From contig JARBJD010000003.1 in assembly GCA_033064195.1 (NCBI GenBank), positions 496,001-560,000 of the forward strand: a stretch of 64,000 bases of DNA, written 5' to 3'. The stretch comes from Blattamonas nauphoetae. Lineage: Eukaryota; Preaxostyla; Oxymonadida. The position numbers and the translations under genes were made by a program. The notes below the pieces were generated by a model. The model saw nothing but the letters and a program-made list of their open reading frames with translations, made no database searches and was not told the DNA's origin. Of the stretch, positions 44,830 to 58,013 are shown piece after piece; the first letter of the stretch is position 1, and every line of letters starts with the position of its first letter.

Positions 44830-47665
44830 CTACAGAAACGTGAGAAGAGTAGTCGAGAACACATTGATCACAATGATGGTCCAGAAGAAGAAGTGGGGAG
44901 AATGATTTGTCAGTGCAAGGTCAATGGCATGTCCAATGTACGAAAAGAGTGGAGATTTGGAAGGATCTTCACATGGTCTTTCTGCAGTTGCAGGGACAAC
45001 AAGGAGAGTGAAACACAGCACGATCACAAGCGGAGAAGCAGCTAGAACAACGAATTTGATGACTGTTGATGCGGTAATTGTGTGGTTCTCGAGAGGTGCT
45101 TGCTGGTTGTCTGCTCTCTCCTCCTTTTCGTCCGTTTTCTCTTTTTGGTTGTTCTTTGGTGTCTTCCTTTCATCCAGTTCGACATCATCATCTTTCGCTG
45201 TGCAGAGAATAAAGATGAACACGATCGTCCCGTAAATGACCACACTGTGGAGATGCTGGAAGCTGAAGAATCCGAGAAGGAACGACGGGATGAAGAAGAG
45301 CAGAGCTGCCATTCCCGTCCGTAACGTTGCAGACGTCAAATATGGCTTAGTTGCAAAGAGATAAAACGCGCAATTGAGGATCAGGAAAACACAAGCGCTG
45401 CAGAGAGCTATCTGGCCAGACTGTGACAAGCGACATGAGAAGAAATGGACGATACCGTTTCTTGGGAAATGGGGAGGTCGTGAGTGAGGGTGTTTGCGAT
45501 CCAGTTGCTTGAGAAGAGACGCTGGTCGTGGTAGGACGGAGAGAGGTACCGCAGAATGAGAGGAAGGGCGTAGGTGCCAACGACAAGCAGGCATGACGAG
45601 AAGAAGAACTGACGCAGGAAGACACGGACGAGGACAGTTGATGGTGGGTGTTTGACAAACTTGCCTCTTGGGTTGAGAAGACGACGGATCAGATTGACTA
45701 AAAATGGGGTGAGAGACTGGAAAATCACGACAATAGAAACCAAACTGAGAACAACGTCATGAGGACAACCACAAGCATGACATTGGATATGGGTCCAACT
45801 GACCAATATGTCGGTCGGGGCAGTTTTCCGACAAAGCTGTGCATAATGATGGCGTGTGCGTTTGTGGGATGAACATGGAGAGACGGGTAGACGAAACGGT
45901 TGTGTTCGGGTGCAAACAGAGCTTGCTCGGAGGTGGGCGGAGGAAGGAGGAAGAAGGTTGGGTCGTTCTTGTAGAAGCGAGTCTCCATGGAGCAGATTGA
46001 AACAATGATTTGGACAAGAGCGTTGGTGCACGCAGAGAGGATAATGTGAGAATTGCTGAGAGTTTCTGCCTCCTCCACTTCAGGGATTGGCGATGTGTGA
46101 GAGACGAATGAATGAGGTGTTGAGAGGCAGAGATGGTTGAGACCCAGACTAATGATTCCAAGATTGATCAAAGATGAAAATGCGAATCAAAGAAACCGTG
46201 TAAGACTGTCAATGGGCGAGAATGTTGTGAGAAGACGTTGTTCATCGGCTGGCTTTGGCTTGATATCTACTTCATCATCGTCGTCGTCGTCATGATCAAT
46301 TGACGAATCTGAAGAAAAATCGATCGGATACGAAATTGGGTAAAAGTCTAGAGTGAGATAGCGCAGCATCGATTGAAGTCTTGACAGTCCAGTGTTGAGT
46401 CTGAACGGAGAGTTGGAACAAACAAGAAGAAAACGTTCGATCAAATTCGGTCCAAGGCTTTCGTTCACTGAACTTCCGACGATAAGACCCTGACCAAAAG
46501 TGCTTTCCAAGGCTGGTTCTGATTTTTTCTTCGATCTCCGTAAACAATGGAGTTGCTGACTTTAACTCCGATTTCTTGTCGTCTGGAGAATATCTTGAAA
46601 AGCCACTTAGGACGATTTCAGTAGTCAAGACGTCAAGGATATCGTTGATATCTGTGCTGCGTGACGAATTCAGCGAACGGACTGGGAAGAGGCGAGGGAG
46701 GAAAGCGGTGTCAACAAGTGGGTATGTGTACTTATTGTTCGTGTTTTCAAAGCAGTCGCGCATAAGAGCATAGAGGTCGATATGAGGAGTCTTCCCAGCA
46801 GAAGAAACTGTTGAAAGAAGAGAGTTGACAGATTGGATTCGACGAGATGACGAATAGGTGAAATACAGACCATGATTGAACATCACAACAGGCGATTCCC
46901 GAGAAAGAGACAAGTGAAATCCATAAAACAACGATGGAATGATGATCGAATTCTCGGGGCGTGAGTATGTCCTCGAATACTGATCAAGTCCGCGTCGTGT
47001 CCCAACAAATAAAACGATGTCTCTTGTTAACTTTAGTCCTTTAAAGGAGAGGAAAATGAAAAAAAGGAGGGGTAAACTGGGAAAATACGCGAGGAGACAG
47101 TGAATGAGGGCAATGTTGATTGGGTCTGGATTGTGAAGTTATCATGAGGTGAAAAAGAAAAAAACCTTCGTCTATGCAGGTTGAAATGACAATTGCTTCG
47201 GAGCCAGATTCTACAGAGTTTGCCGTCAAGGATGCAACGACAAAATTAAGTTCTGTTTTGTCTGATGGAGAATACTGTTTATATTTCACCAGAAGTCCAT
47301 TCTCTTCCACATTCTGGCAAAATTTGCTGAGAGATTTTGAGAAGCCATCGTTTCTAAGCAGTGCATTTCAAATAGGTGAAGAAGATGAGAGAGAACGATA
47401 CTCAATTGACAGAGAGAGTGCATTCATCGTAGTCACAAATGGTCCAGCTTCCTCCTTTGCAAATGTTGACAAAGTGATGGTTGAACTTGCACCATGATCA
47501 GAATTCTTTGGTTGTTGCCCAGGGGTGCTCAAAACGAAGAGGAGGAGGAATACGAAGAGAAGAAGTCTAATTACATTAAGATGAATATAAATGAAACCTA
47601 ATTGGACGAAAGATGGTCAATAGCTTCTGTGCAGCCTTGAGTTGTCTCTCTGTTTTTTGCTTCAT
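44830..47665 (-). CDS. GPAA1: GPI transamidase component GAA1
   Basis: Subunit of the ER complex that cleaves the C-terminal signal and attaches GPI. The N-terminus (MKQKTERQLKAAQKLL) is cytosolic, then a helix (LLLFVFLLLFVL, after an intron with donor GTTTCAT), then a lumenal domain: ENGLLVKYKQYSPSDK, EAIVISTCIDE, ALIHCLLAYFPRLKLTRD, DIVFLVGTRRGLDQYSR, HIDLYALMRDCFENTN. This parallels human GPAA1 (LLALAAHF...AKDIVFLV, LPNLDLLNLF). The C-terminal third has several membrane helices. Four introns in the 5' part were resolved by phase; those between 46.3 and 45.3 kb exist (frame changes with GT/AG signals) but their exact edges are less certain. It complements PIG-A in the same pathway. Confidence 0.8.
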
Positions 47666-47970
47666 CGATCTGACTCCACAAGATGCTGCTCTCCTCGAAA
47701 AAATGGCGCAGGGAAAATGGTAATTTATGAAAGCAATGTGAAATGGAAACACAAATTGGGAACAAGTGAAATGAATGTAGTGAATTTCATAGTTTACTCA
47801 TTGTCGTCAGTATGTCTTCGAACTCAGAGAAACTGAAATTGTCCGCCATGGTGGGTTCTCGAACAACCCAGCTGTTCGGAGGTTGGTTTGAATTGGTCCA
47901 TTTCGTTGGGATTGATGGGTTTGGCTGGCATGATTCCATTGGGATCGGAGTGCAGGTGAAGGATTGACAA
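47666..47970. other. Intergenic / possible alternative 3' exon
   Basis: Region between the GAA1 start and the stop of the armadillo-like gene. A minus-strand stretch with coding character (PINPNEMDQFKPTSEQ) could be an extra last exon of the upstream gene, if the T|GTCCCG donor near 47986 is used. Otherwise no feature. Confidence 0.35.
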
Positions 47971-50212
47971 TTAGGCATTGACGGGACAGTAAAAAAGGCT
48001 CAGTTGCGGAATTGTCCCCAGAAATGTGCGCAGACGGTGGTAACACTCTCTGGTGCCCGGTAATCGATAGTTGCACATCTGTTCCAATTCTAATGCAAAG
48101 GATCTGGTTTTAACCCATCTCAGAAGAACACTGGCGACTGTGGGCGATGATTCGTCGTTTTGGGAGAGAAGTCGCACGAACGAATCCACCAGGTACTTCG
48201 CAGCATCACCATCAAGATCCATTCGGTCGTTCCATGAAAGCCACAGAAGTTCTGACCTAACTAACACGGATTGATGCTCCCGTGGCAGGCCAGCCAACAC
48301 AGAAATGCAGCGCATCATTTCTTTCCGATATTCCACCTGAACTCGAGAATAGAGTGTTTGCAGAGTCACAATCACTTTCCTCGTGGCCTCTGTGGCTGTG
48401 CAGTTCGGGAACAGCGAAGATAGAACAATTTCAACCTGCCCATGTGTCCCACTCAACGTGTTTCCTAAGATGAACAGCACATTTTTCACCAGAGAATATT
48501 GGGCACTGATTAGCGCCAGAATATGAGGCATGTACAGGGCGCCGCCCACTGTATCAAGCAGACCGAACCTTCGAATGCTGTCCCGATATGCAAGAGGTGG
48601 CCACAAGTCGTGTTGTCGAATGGTGGTTTTGAGAGGTTCAAGAAGATCAAAAGGCTCCTCCAACAGAGAATCGGTCTCCAATGCTTCTCCAAAATCCTCA
48701 TAATCACACTCGGCCGACATCGTGGGAGGCGGAGCCCCTTCACTCGTGGCTGTAATCGACCAGTCCAGCAGTCTCCCCAATTGCGGATAAAGCCCACTGT
48801 CGATCATCGTCTCCAACAAAATCAAAGAAAAGAGAACACACCTGTTCCAGTTCCTCAGACTTATATGCAATCTCCCCGAAGATCGCAAGAATCGTCCCAA
48901 TCGTCTTCATGAGATTCTGAAATTTAGTCATCACTTCTCTTTCAACAATTCGTAAACGAGATGGCTCTGGCTGGGCTGTTCCTTGCTTTTGCTTCACTTG
49001 GTCTCTGATGTCTGCACACACTCGCCGGAACACGTGATACACTCTCACGTTTTGTTCGTAGTCCATCTGCTTCTCTCTCAACAAATCCACAAGACAACTA
49101 ATAACACGAATATTGGTCGTATCCGAGGCATCCGTCTGGTTGTTTGGGAACGAGAACTGCAAGAAATACTTCATTTCTGATTTTGCTATAAAACGGCGCG
49201 CATATTTCAGTGCTAGGCGTTGAACATGTCTGTCCCAACTCACAAAGTACGGAACGCATGCTGCCACAACTTCTTCCTTCAGAGTCTCTGGAAACGATAC
49301 TTTGATCAGCGTTTTCAACAGAAATAGGCAAGTTGCAATCGTCTGTTGTCGACTCTCCTCCAGTTCAAATTTCCCACAGCAACTCTTCTCATTTCGAACA
49401 ATCGATGAGGGTTGGCATGCAAGCAGGTATCGCAGGAGATGAGCAGTAACATCACATCCAACTTCAAACGCACAGTGATCCTTATCAGCGACAGCTGAAT
49501 AATACAGCACATTCAGAACCTTTAAGCAAAACCAAAAAAATGCCGAGAAAGAAAAACACAAACATTCAGGGTGAGACCATCGTCCGCTGGAGAGATCAGC
49601 GATAGACTCTTCGACAAGAAGTCGGGAACCATTATTCTTGGCACAACTGCATTCGGCACACAAACTGAACAAAATAAACAATCAAATCGCACACTCAGAC
49701 GTTCGAGGATGTCATACACTGCCATCTGGAGACATAATGAAAGGAGGAAAATACCAAAACGGTCCCATCTTCTTTCGATGAAACGATTTCAAGAAGTTTG
49801 TCAATCATATTTGCTTGCAGGATCACTGTCACGATGGCATCGTGATCAGAATTCTCTGTCAGGACCTGAATTGAAGTGAGCGTCGACAACAGAGAAACGT
49901 TATCCTCCTTCTCTAATGAGGTTGAAAGATTGGAAGCATGCTCAAAAATGCTCTGGCTGAGACTGTCGAGTGAATTTTCCTGGCGTAATCCGATTTGTCG
50001 AGATGTTGTCAGTCGAATTGAATCACCAACGCTTTCACGTTTATCTGCTTCTGGATCAGATCCATCGAATTCAGTGAATCTGTGTTGCATTTCCAGAGAG
50101 GACAGTGACATTTCCTCAGTCGAGAAATGACGAGAATGAGACTGGGATATGATCCAGATCGAAGTCCCAAATTGTTTCTTATTTGATTGGGAGAAACTTG
50201 TTCATTAGACAT
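47971..50212 (-). CDS. Armadillo/HEAT-repeat protein, importin-alpha-like
   Basis: Five exons (50198-50212, 49755-50141, 49564-49725, 48842-49519, 47971-48810) with introns of 56, 29, 44 and 31 nt, every exon a multiple of three; 693 residues. The protein is almost entirely helical repeats, for example VSLLSTLTSIQVL, NMIDKLLEIVSSK, ALYMPHILALISAQYSLVK and VLFILGNTLSGTHGQVEIVL; the last echoes importin-alpha repeats (WALSNIASGT). No clear importin-beta-binding basic N-terminus is present, so nuclear import is a guess. The five-codon first exon (MSNEQ) is inferred from a good donor/acceptor pair and phase. It may use an extra 3' exon, see the neighbouring region. Confidence 0.55.
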
Positions 50213-50358
50213 TTGCAGATGAAGAATGGAGTGCGTAAGGGTGTTGTTCTCTTCGAAAAAATGGGGCAATGAAAATTTTAAATCATGAAAGCTATGTGAA
50301 ATGGAAAACAAGAAGAACGGAACTGAAATTAGAAAATTAAGTGTCTGAAAAAACTATT

Positions 50359-53300
50359 TCAAGTACCACCCCAGCCGCCATACCCACCCTGGCCCATTCC
50401 ACCCTGACCCATGCCCATATTCCCCATCATAAACATGCTACCCTGCATCGGTTGCTGCTGTTGCATCGGCATCATCCCTCCCGGCATCCCTTGCAGTCCA
50501 GGAGTTTGTATTCCACCGTAATCCATTCCAGAGCCCATTGAATACGAGCCGTACTGGCTCATCATATTCATCTGGGCTTGTTGTTCCTGTTGCTCCAGCT
50601 CTTCGCGCATCTCAGTGGTCATGAATTGGAACTTGGCGTACAGGTACTGCAGGTGATCCATTCCCATCATTGCATACTGCATGATTTCCGGATCTTCTGT
50701 CCAAACAGCAAGCAAGCTCATGATATCAAGGCCAGACTCAGATGCACTGATGACAACATGGGGGTCCATATCATACTTCTGGAGGAGAAGCGTGAGAAGC
50801 TTGAGGTCGTCTTCACTCAACTCGAGTGCCTCGATCTCTTCCTTATCCAAATATCCAGCCAGTGGGTTTGTCTTCCTCTCTTCCTCCAGCTCCTGCATTT
50901 GGATAATATGTTGACCGAACGTGACGTCCATTCGCTGAACGTGGGACACAAAGAAGAGTTGGAGGACATTTGAGACGATGAGGGAGTTCTGTGGCTGATG
51001 GAGGAGGAAGCGGAGGAGATAGCTGGCCTCGCGGAGGAGGTATTTGTGCTCTCGCAGATGTTCTTCCCAATCTTCGTACGCATATTCTTCCATCCACTTC
51101 TTCTCTTTCCTGAACTGCTCCTTCATTGCCACCATCACTTGGGCTGCCAGCAAGTTCAGCGCTGATCGTTCTCCCTGCTCCTCCTTCTGTTCGTTGCCGA
51201 TCTCCACAGCACGCATCAACAAGTCCAAGATCTTTGCGTTGCCTGCGTTGAGTGGTTCGAACTTGGATTGGTATTCCTCCTTCCACTGAAGCTCCTCGTG
51301 TGTGATTTCTGGGATGAGCGACTGGAGGAGAGTGGCATCGTTTGAGATCTCAGTGAAGAAGGCGCGCAGAGGGAGAAGGAGGATCAAGGCTGTGAGGATG
51401 AAAACAGCACTGTCCACAACTGTGATGATTGTGATGCTGGTCTTTGCGGTTCCAACAAAAGATTCGGCTTCCTTCAAAAGCTGCTTATTGTACCGGAGGG
51501 ATCCATAGTACAGATCGTTGTTAGAAATTGTAAAGAGACGCAGGAAATGGATTTTATTGACAAGGTTCGGTGCAGGGATGTAATTCGCAACGTGCAACGC
51601 ATCCTCCACGAAGATCTGCATCAGCGCATCGAGACCAGCAAACTTAGTCGTCAGAAGATGGTTCCGTTTGGCACCGTCGCCGGTACATTCCGCTGTTGTG
51701 TCCATCAAGCAGTCTGTGTCCGAGAACATAATGTTATCCAACGAGACGACATCTCCCTCCAACTTGGATGTCGACAGTTTGTCCAATTGCGGGTCATTCG
51801 ATGAGCTGGACAAGCTCGAACCATATCGGAGATGAGCATCAAGAGCCTGGAACGACTCCGCTGCAGTGATGAGCCGCTCCTGGATTTGAACCTGGTCGTA
51901 CAGAAGATGGGTGAGGTCTGTGAACACAGGGCTTGTCGTCTCGCTGTACGTCATGTTCACCAGGCCGGGGAGATTGGACCCGATGACAACTTGGATGGCC
52001 AGGTATTGCATATGCAGCAACTGCATAGTCCGATATCCTCCGAGGATGATCTGGTTTCCGTAGACGTTCGTGCGGAGAAGGGAAGAGTATGTGATGAGGA
52101 TGGTCGCGATTCCGAGGCCAACCGTGATGAGAACGGCAATGCCCAGCCTGATCACCACACTGATTCGAAGAACAGATGGAAAATTGAGTGTTTTGGATTG
52201 GACATCGCTGATCGCAAATTTGACGTTTCGGAGCCACTCTTTGTATTCTCGTTCGCTTTGCACTTTGGTGTTCAGTTCGGCGAGGTCAAAGTGAACAGCA
52301 CCAGCCGCTGATGGAGATGCGGGTGTTGGGGGAACATCCAGACGATACTGGTGCATCGTCTCAGCTGGATCGATGATGGTGAGGCTCCGCTCGGTTGTGG
52401 CTCCCTTGTCTTCGTCTTCGAGATGGAATGCCTCCTCTCCGACTTCCTCGGCATCATCGTTGTCCTTGCCTTCTTCTCCCTTCCCGCCTTCCTCCTTCGC
52501 CGCGTCGATGTTTGGGAGCAACGTACCTCGTCTCGGCATCATGGACATTCTCCGGCCACCCAAGCCAGCCGTTGATTTCCTCTTTAGCTCCAACACCTTC
52601 TCCATCTTCTGTTCCGTTGTTTCTGGCATATCTTGCGATGATGAGAGGTCAGCGGCCGACAGCCCAGGGACAAGTGACTGTCCGATGTTTGCGACAGACT
52701 TTCGCGGAGCGAACATACTCATCTTTCGTTTCTGGTTGAGAGTAGATGCTCGACGGAGGTCTTGAGGCATGTCTTCTCCGTCTGTCATCTCAGCCGAGAG
52801 GAACGTTGGTTTTGTGTTCTTTGGAGACATCGGTGGGGTCGCTCCATCAGCCTCTGTCATGGTTGAGTTGTGTGTTTTGCTCGATGGGATTTGGTCTATA
52901 CCATCAGCTGCGCTGATTTCGACTGAAAATTGTGGTGACGGTGTTCGGCCTGACACCACCGGGTCGTCGTCGAACAAATCTGGTCGAGGACTGACACTCG
53001 TTGATGGAGTATTCTTATCGCTTTTATTTCGCACATCTTGGAGCATCATCGCAAAAACATCTGTCACTCGTCCTGGTTTTGGTGTTGTTGTCGGAGTGAT
53101 GGACGACGCCTCTCCTTCCACTGTTGCATGAGTAACACCTGTGGACCCAAGTGTTGCAGCGAGATCAAAGTTTAGAGCCATTGCGTCTGTTGTCTCCTGA
53201 AGTCGAGTCAAGATTGAAGATATTTGAGACTTGGGGACCATAGCAAAGATGAGGAGTGATGACTTCGTGTGAACCATGGCCTTCTTCACGACCTTCCACA

Positions 53301-56300
53301 CATACAGCAACAAAAGGATAATCGATGCAACAATTGCGACAGCGAGGATGACGATGATGATGATGGAGCTTCGGAGACGACTTGAATCAATCAGGCCAGA
53401 TTCCTTCACGAGAATCAACTTTGTTCTCTCTGCGATGATACCCGGTCCGTTAATCAACATCGAATAAATTCCTGTCAGCGATGACTCCGACAGCGGCATG
53501 TTCTCGACAGCATTTGCCAGTTCTTGCATGTTTTGATTGTGTGACCGCAAGATGTCGCTGATCTGTGTTGACCGAGTTGTGGTCGCCGAGATCCGCCCAG
53601 CTCGGACTTGAGCGTGGATGTACGTGGCCGGTGTTTCCCAGTCAACCTGCAGATCTCCCACGCCAACATACGTTGTGAGGATGTTGTACAAGTCCAGGGT
53701 TGTGTCAGTGAGGAGTTCTTTGAGAACAGACGCATTGTAAAAGTAGTCGTCGCGTGCCGGCTGATCAATTGACGGGTAAATGTTCTGATCGAGTAGATAG
53801 GTCAGTTTGGCAAGAACCATCAACCGACCGTAGAGTGAGAACATTTGTCCAACAGAATAAAACGAGTTAAGATGGGCAGATACACCAGCACAGTAAGAAT
53901 TGGAAATGAAGAAAGATGCGAGGACTCCACCAATGACGAGGAGAGCCACAAGGAGGATGAGGAGGAGGTATGAGTTGTGAGAGGATTGAGCAGATCGTCC
54001 CGCCATATCCATCCCAATCAACTGAAGTGCCTGGTTCTTCTGTTTCTTTTGACTTGCCGCTCTTCTCTTCTTGATTTGGGCCATGCGCTGTTGATTCTTT
54101 TCTCGGTCGATTTCCTTTTGTCGTTCCTCGAGATCCGAGAGTTTGTCGCCCCCTTCCGTTTTGGTTTTGGAGGGCTCTCCAAGCTGGCCAACGGTGATGT
54201 TGAGGCCCTTTCGCTCACGCTCTTCGTCTTCGAACTCTTCTGCTCGTGTGATGTAGATTTCGGCAGTCTCGTCATCTCTCATCACTTCGAAGAGAAAGTC
54301 TCCGTAACTCCGAAGTAGGCGAGGAGCAGACGGATATGAATGAAGCAGCCTTTCGTAATACTTCTTGGCAAGCTTCTGATTCTTCCCGATTGTTTCGAGG
54401 AGTGCACTGATGATCGAGTAATCCGGCTGCGGTCGAAGAAAGTTCTCCCAAAACGTTCTCAATGCTGTGCGGGCTTCCTTATGATAATGCTCGGCCACAG
54501 GAAGGTTTTCATTCAATTCCTGCTGAGAGATTGCACTCAGATTGCTATCTCCCCCCTCTGCCCCGACTGCCCACTCTCGACTTCCAATGAAGATGATGAA
54601 CTCCTGCAGTCCTGTCGGATGGTGTTGCCGCGCAGCTTGAAGCATCTGTTGTGCTCGTTTGTTGTCCTTCATGAACCAATGCAGATACGTGGCGTATGTC
54701 AAATCAAGTTCGGGAGATTCTGGAAACCGTGCAATGGCTTGGGTGTATATTTGGTCGACGTATGCAAGCCGTCGCTTATTCCTCCACTTCTTCAGATAGA
54801 TGAAACGAACAGACGGTTCGATGGAATCCAGTTCCTTTATTTTTGGGAGGTGTGGACGGTCAAACTTGGTATGAGGAGGAGCGATCACATCAACTTGAGA
54901 GGAAAGGGAAGATATGAAAGAGAGGAAGCAACATACTTTCTGTCATTGGCCCTTTTCCCTTTTCCACGATCACAGAGGATCGGGCTTGTTCACCCAAATT
55001 CTCTTCTTCATCTCGAAGGATTTTCTTCTCGTTCATTTCATTTTGAATCCGCTCATCTTCTTTCTTCCAATCATCCTTATCTTTTTCGTGGATCTGCTTA
55101 TCATGTTCAACTTCAATTACCCAAAGGCGTTTTGGACGGAGAGGAGCACGTGTGAATATATTTGGGTCTTTGTCTTTGAGAAGTTTACAATGGGAAGGAT
55201 TGTATGGGTCAATATACATCTCTCCTCCAGGCAAATGAAGCCACCAGAGGGAGCGGAATCGTTTTGGGAAGAGAATGAGGACGAATGGGAACACAGCAAT
55301 GATAAAGATAGCTGTGAGGACAAAAATAACGACTTTAGCGGAAACAGTATCGTTGAGTGTCATGGCTTGATAGAGATTGGAGATTGCATTAAAAAAAGAA
55401 ATTATGGCATACAGACAAGACTAGCTAAATCAATTACCATTCCAACAAGGAAGTTGATGCATATTAGCATGTTTCCCTCCACTTGGTAGAGATGCTGAAC
55501 AGAATGAGGAAAAAAAGATGAGAACGATGGAAAGAGACCTTTCCCGACCAAAATAAGTATGTAAAAAATGCTTTCCACAGAGAAAGGCCTGTTGCTCTCC
55601 AGATCCAAAATGGTGAGACAGTGAATGAGGTTACAACTTCAGCAAAATCATCAGCAGCCTGGTATTGGTGGAAGTGGAGAAAATGTGAGAAAAAAGCATC
55701 ATACGAGAAGAAGTCCCCAAAAACCAAGATTTCGAGCGAACAAAGCTCCACCCTTTGGATTTGTATCGCAGCAGTACCAATTGTAGACAATGTGTGCACC
55801 ACAGACAAGAAGACCGAAAACACACGATACAGCCATGCCGATGATATGTTCCACGGAACTAAAGTAACAAGAGAGGAAAAGAGCATGAAGAAAATTGACG
55901 TGGGTCTATGGTAGAATCTGAAAAAGAGAGTATATTGGTCTGTTTGACATACAATGCTTTTATGGACGGATTTGGAAAGAGATAATCAATTGGATCAGCC
56001 TCATGATCATAAGACCAGAGGAAAAAATTGAGGAACCAGACATAAGAAGGAATGACGCTAAAAACAAGGACAAATGTTGATGAAGTAGAAATGAAGACAA
56101 ACAGGACCCAAAAATAGAATTTGGCATATCCACGGACGGCTTTGTTCACCCAGGGAAAAGATTTTTGGAAGAACTAGAGGGGAAGAGAAGGAAATGTTGG
56201 ACAATGATGGATAAGGATCAAAATGTTACCCAAAATCATCAAGGAGAGTGAAAAATGAGTGAAAAATGAAAAAAAAAGTCATTTTAGTCACACTTTATAA

Positions 56301-56895
56301 CCACGCGACACGATAAAGAGGAAGATTACCAAAATAAGAAAGAATCCGATCGCGAGTCCGAAGCAGACCCAGAATGCCGTGTTGGAGAGGGTAGAAAATC
56401 CTTGGCCGGTTAAAAACGATACGAACTAACAAAAGGAATGATTGGGGAATCAAGAATTTTGATGAATAATGTGGAAAAACGATTCAGAAAAGAAAAAGAA
56501 GAGAATGGGACGGATATAGGGAGAAGTCTGATGAAAAAATGTCAAACAAACCTCGTAAAACTTCTCAGGAAAGGGGAGATGGTTCCTGAAGAGGCTAATT
56601 GCTTGATACTCTATGAAATGAATCAGCCAGAGGATGAAGTCAATCACTGGGGTTCCTTTCTTCTCCTACACAAATCAATGTGCATAATGGATTGTAGGGG
56701 ATGTTTAAAATAGAGAGATCAAGAAAAAAAGCAGAAGTGATCATGCATATAGAATAGAGGGCAGACTTGTCTTGCGAGAGGGTAGAGGAAGGAGAAGATG
56801 AAGTCGTTGGAGCGCGAAATCTTCTCCGTTGAAGTAGATGAGGTTTCTTTTCCCCCATCGCCACTTCCTCCACCACTTTTTGCGGCTGAGGACAT
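50359..56895 (-). CDS. TmcB-like giant multi-pass membrane protein 2
   Basis: Paralogue of the 11.8-17.2 kb gene. The 5' part is cut by at least six introns. Exons 56767-56895, 56552-56665 and one starting at 56424 were placed exactly and read FSFLYPLARQ, EKKGTPVIDFILWLIHFIEY and FVSFLTGQGFSTL. A long 3' exon (50359 to about 54888) encodes about 1,500 residues. Order: N-terminal polytopic region; soluble linker; TPR/HAT-like block (IARFPESPELDLTYATYLHWF, YYERLLHSYPSAPRLLRSYGDF); a helix (LLILLVALLVIGGVLASFFI); external domain; helix; long cytosolic disordered region; helix; external domain; helix; cytosolic helical domain; and a Gly/Met/Gln-rich tail. No catalytic domain was found. Function unknown. 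Confidence 0.62.
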
Positions 56896-57059
56896 TTCAC
56901 GAACGGAAAAATATTAATTACGGAATGATCTAGGCTCTCGTTTTTCTACATTTTGGGAAATGATCTTCATTTTCCCTTCAGATTTCCTTCGTTGTTTCAT
57001 CAGAGTGTAAATTTTACGAAATCAGGAACGACACATTTTCTCCATGGGCATGATCAACA

Positions 57060-57499
57060 ATGACAAACACAGGAAAGAAAAGTATTCACTTTACATTCAA
57101 TTCATCTCTTCCTTCTCCACTGGAAATCAAAGCTCCTCATATGCCAGATTTGAAAAAGTATGTTGTCCCTCTCTTCTTCATGTCTTCGTCAACTCTTTCT
57201 TCTCTCAGGATGCTCGACAAACGAGTATCATGTATCATCATTGCTTTATTCTCAATTTCATGAACCTTTTCTATCTTTAGTAAAGCTCAACGCGAACAGA
57301 ACAGTCGAGGGCATCCTGCGTGGATATGATTTCTACCTGAATGTGTTTCTAGATGAAGCAAAGGAAGTCGTTGATAAAACACCTCAAAGGGATCTCGGAC
57401 AGATGGTATCTTGACATTTCCAATCATAACTTTCCACTTTTCTCTTAGATGGTTCGAGGCTCAGCGGTTGTTTCAATTGATTGCTTAGAGAGGATCTGA
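57060..57499 (+). CDS. SNRPG: Small nuclear ribonucleoprotein G (SmG)
   Basis: One of the seven Sm proteins that ring the Sm site of spliceosomal snRNAs. Five exons (57060-57081, 57133-57157, 57209-57231, 57281-57405, 57449-57499) with introns of 51, 51, 49 and 43 nt code for only 81 residues, so introns nearly match exons in length. Sm1: SLKLNANRTVEGILRGYDFY, then LNVFLDEA; Sm2: MVRGSAVVSIDCLERI. The human protein opens with HPPELKKFMDKKLSLKLN, matched by PHMPDLKKMLDKRVSLKLN. The phases close exactly. It is unusually intron-dense for such a short gene. Confidence 0.92.
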
Positions 57500-57617
57500 G
57501 GCTCTTAATTGTTGTATGCAACACAATTTTTCACTTCAAAGCATTGATTCGAATAAAATTTGAGCATTTTTGGGAGAGAATATCGACAACAGAAACTAGT
57601 TTTGGGGATGTGAAAAG

Positions 57618-58013
57618 ATGAATCGAGAACTCACTCCTGAGTCTATATCTCGAACTGTCATTCGTGAACTTGAAAGTGAACTACATCTGTGCGGTTGTAG
57701 GAAGCATGAAAAGTATCCATGATTCTCTTCTTTCAACATAAATCCTCCAAATGACGCATTTCTCCTTTCAGAGACTTACAACTATTTTTAAACGAAATCG
57801 GTCGATGTGGCGTCCGCTCAGAAAGTCGGAGAACTGTCGTCACCTCCATACTTTGGAGAGATTGCACTTTATGATAGAGAAGAATGCAAACGTCAGGCAA
57901 CGTGCACCGCAATCATAGACTGTCGTTTCTTGACACTCTCTCAAAAAGCTTTCCACCGTCTTCTTGGATCACTGAAGAAGGATCGGAGGAAGAGAATATC
58001 TGAGGATAAGTAG
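57618..58013 (+). pseudogene. Overlapping frames: short 65-codon gene and cyclic-nucleotide-binding fragment
   Basis: Two readings overlap. (a) 57618-57712 joined to 57772-57874 over a 59-nt intron encodes 65 residues (MNRELTPESISRTVIRELES...DLQLFLNEIGRCGV), protein-like but unrecognised. (b) A different frame, 57807-58013, has the second half of a cyclic-nucleotide-binding domain: SPPYFGEIALYDREECKRQA, then FLTLSQKAFHRLLG, as in PKA regulatory subunits. The first half of the barrel is not upstream in any frame I can join, and no ATG precedes it. It may be a truncated relic, or a gene with an exon structure I have not solved. Confidence 0.4.
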
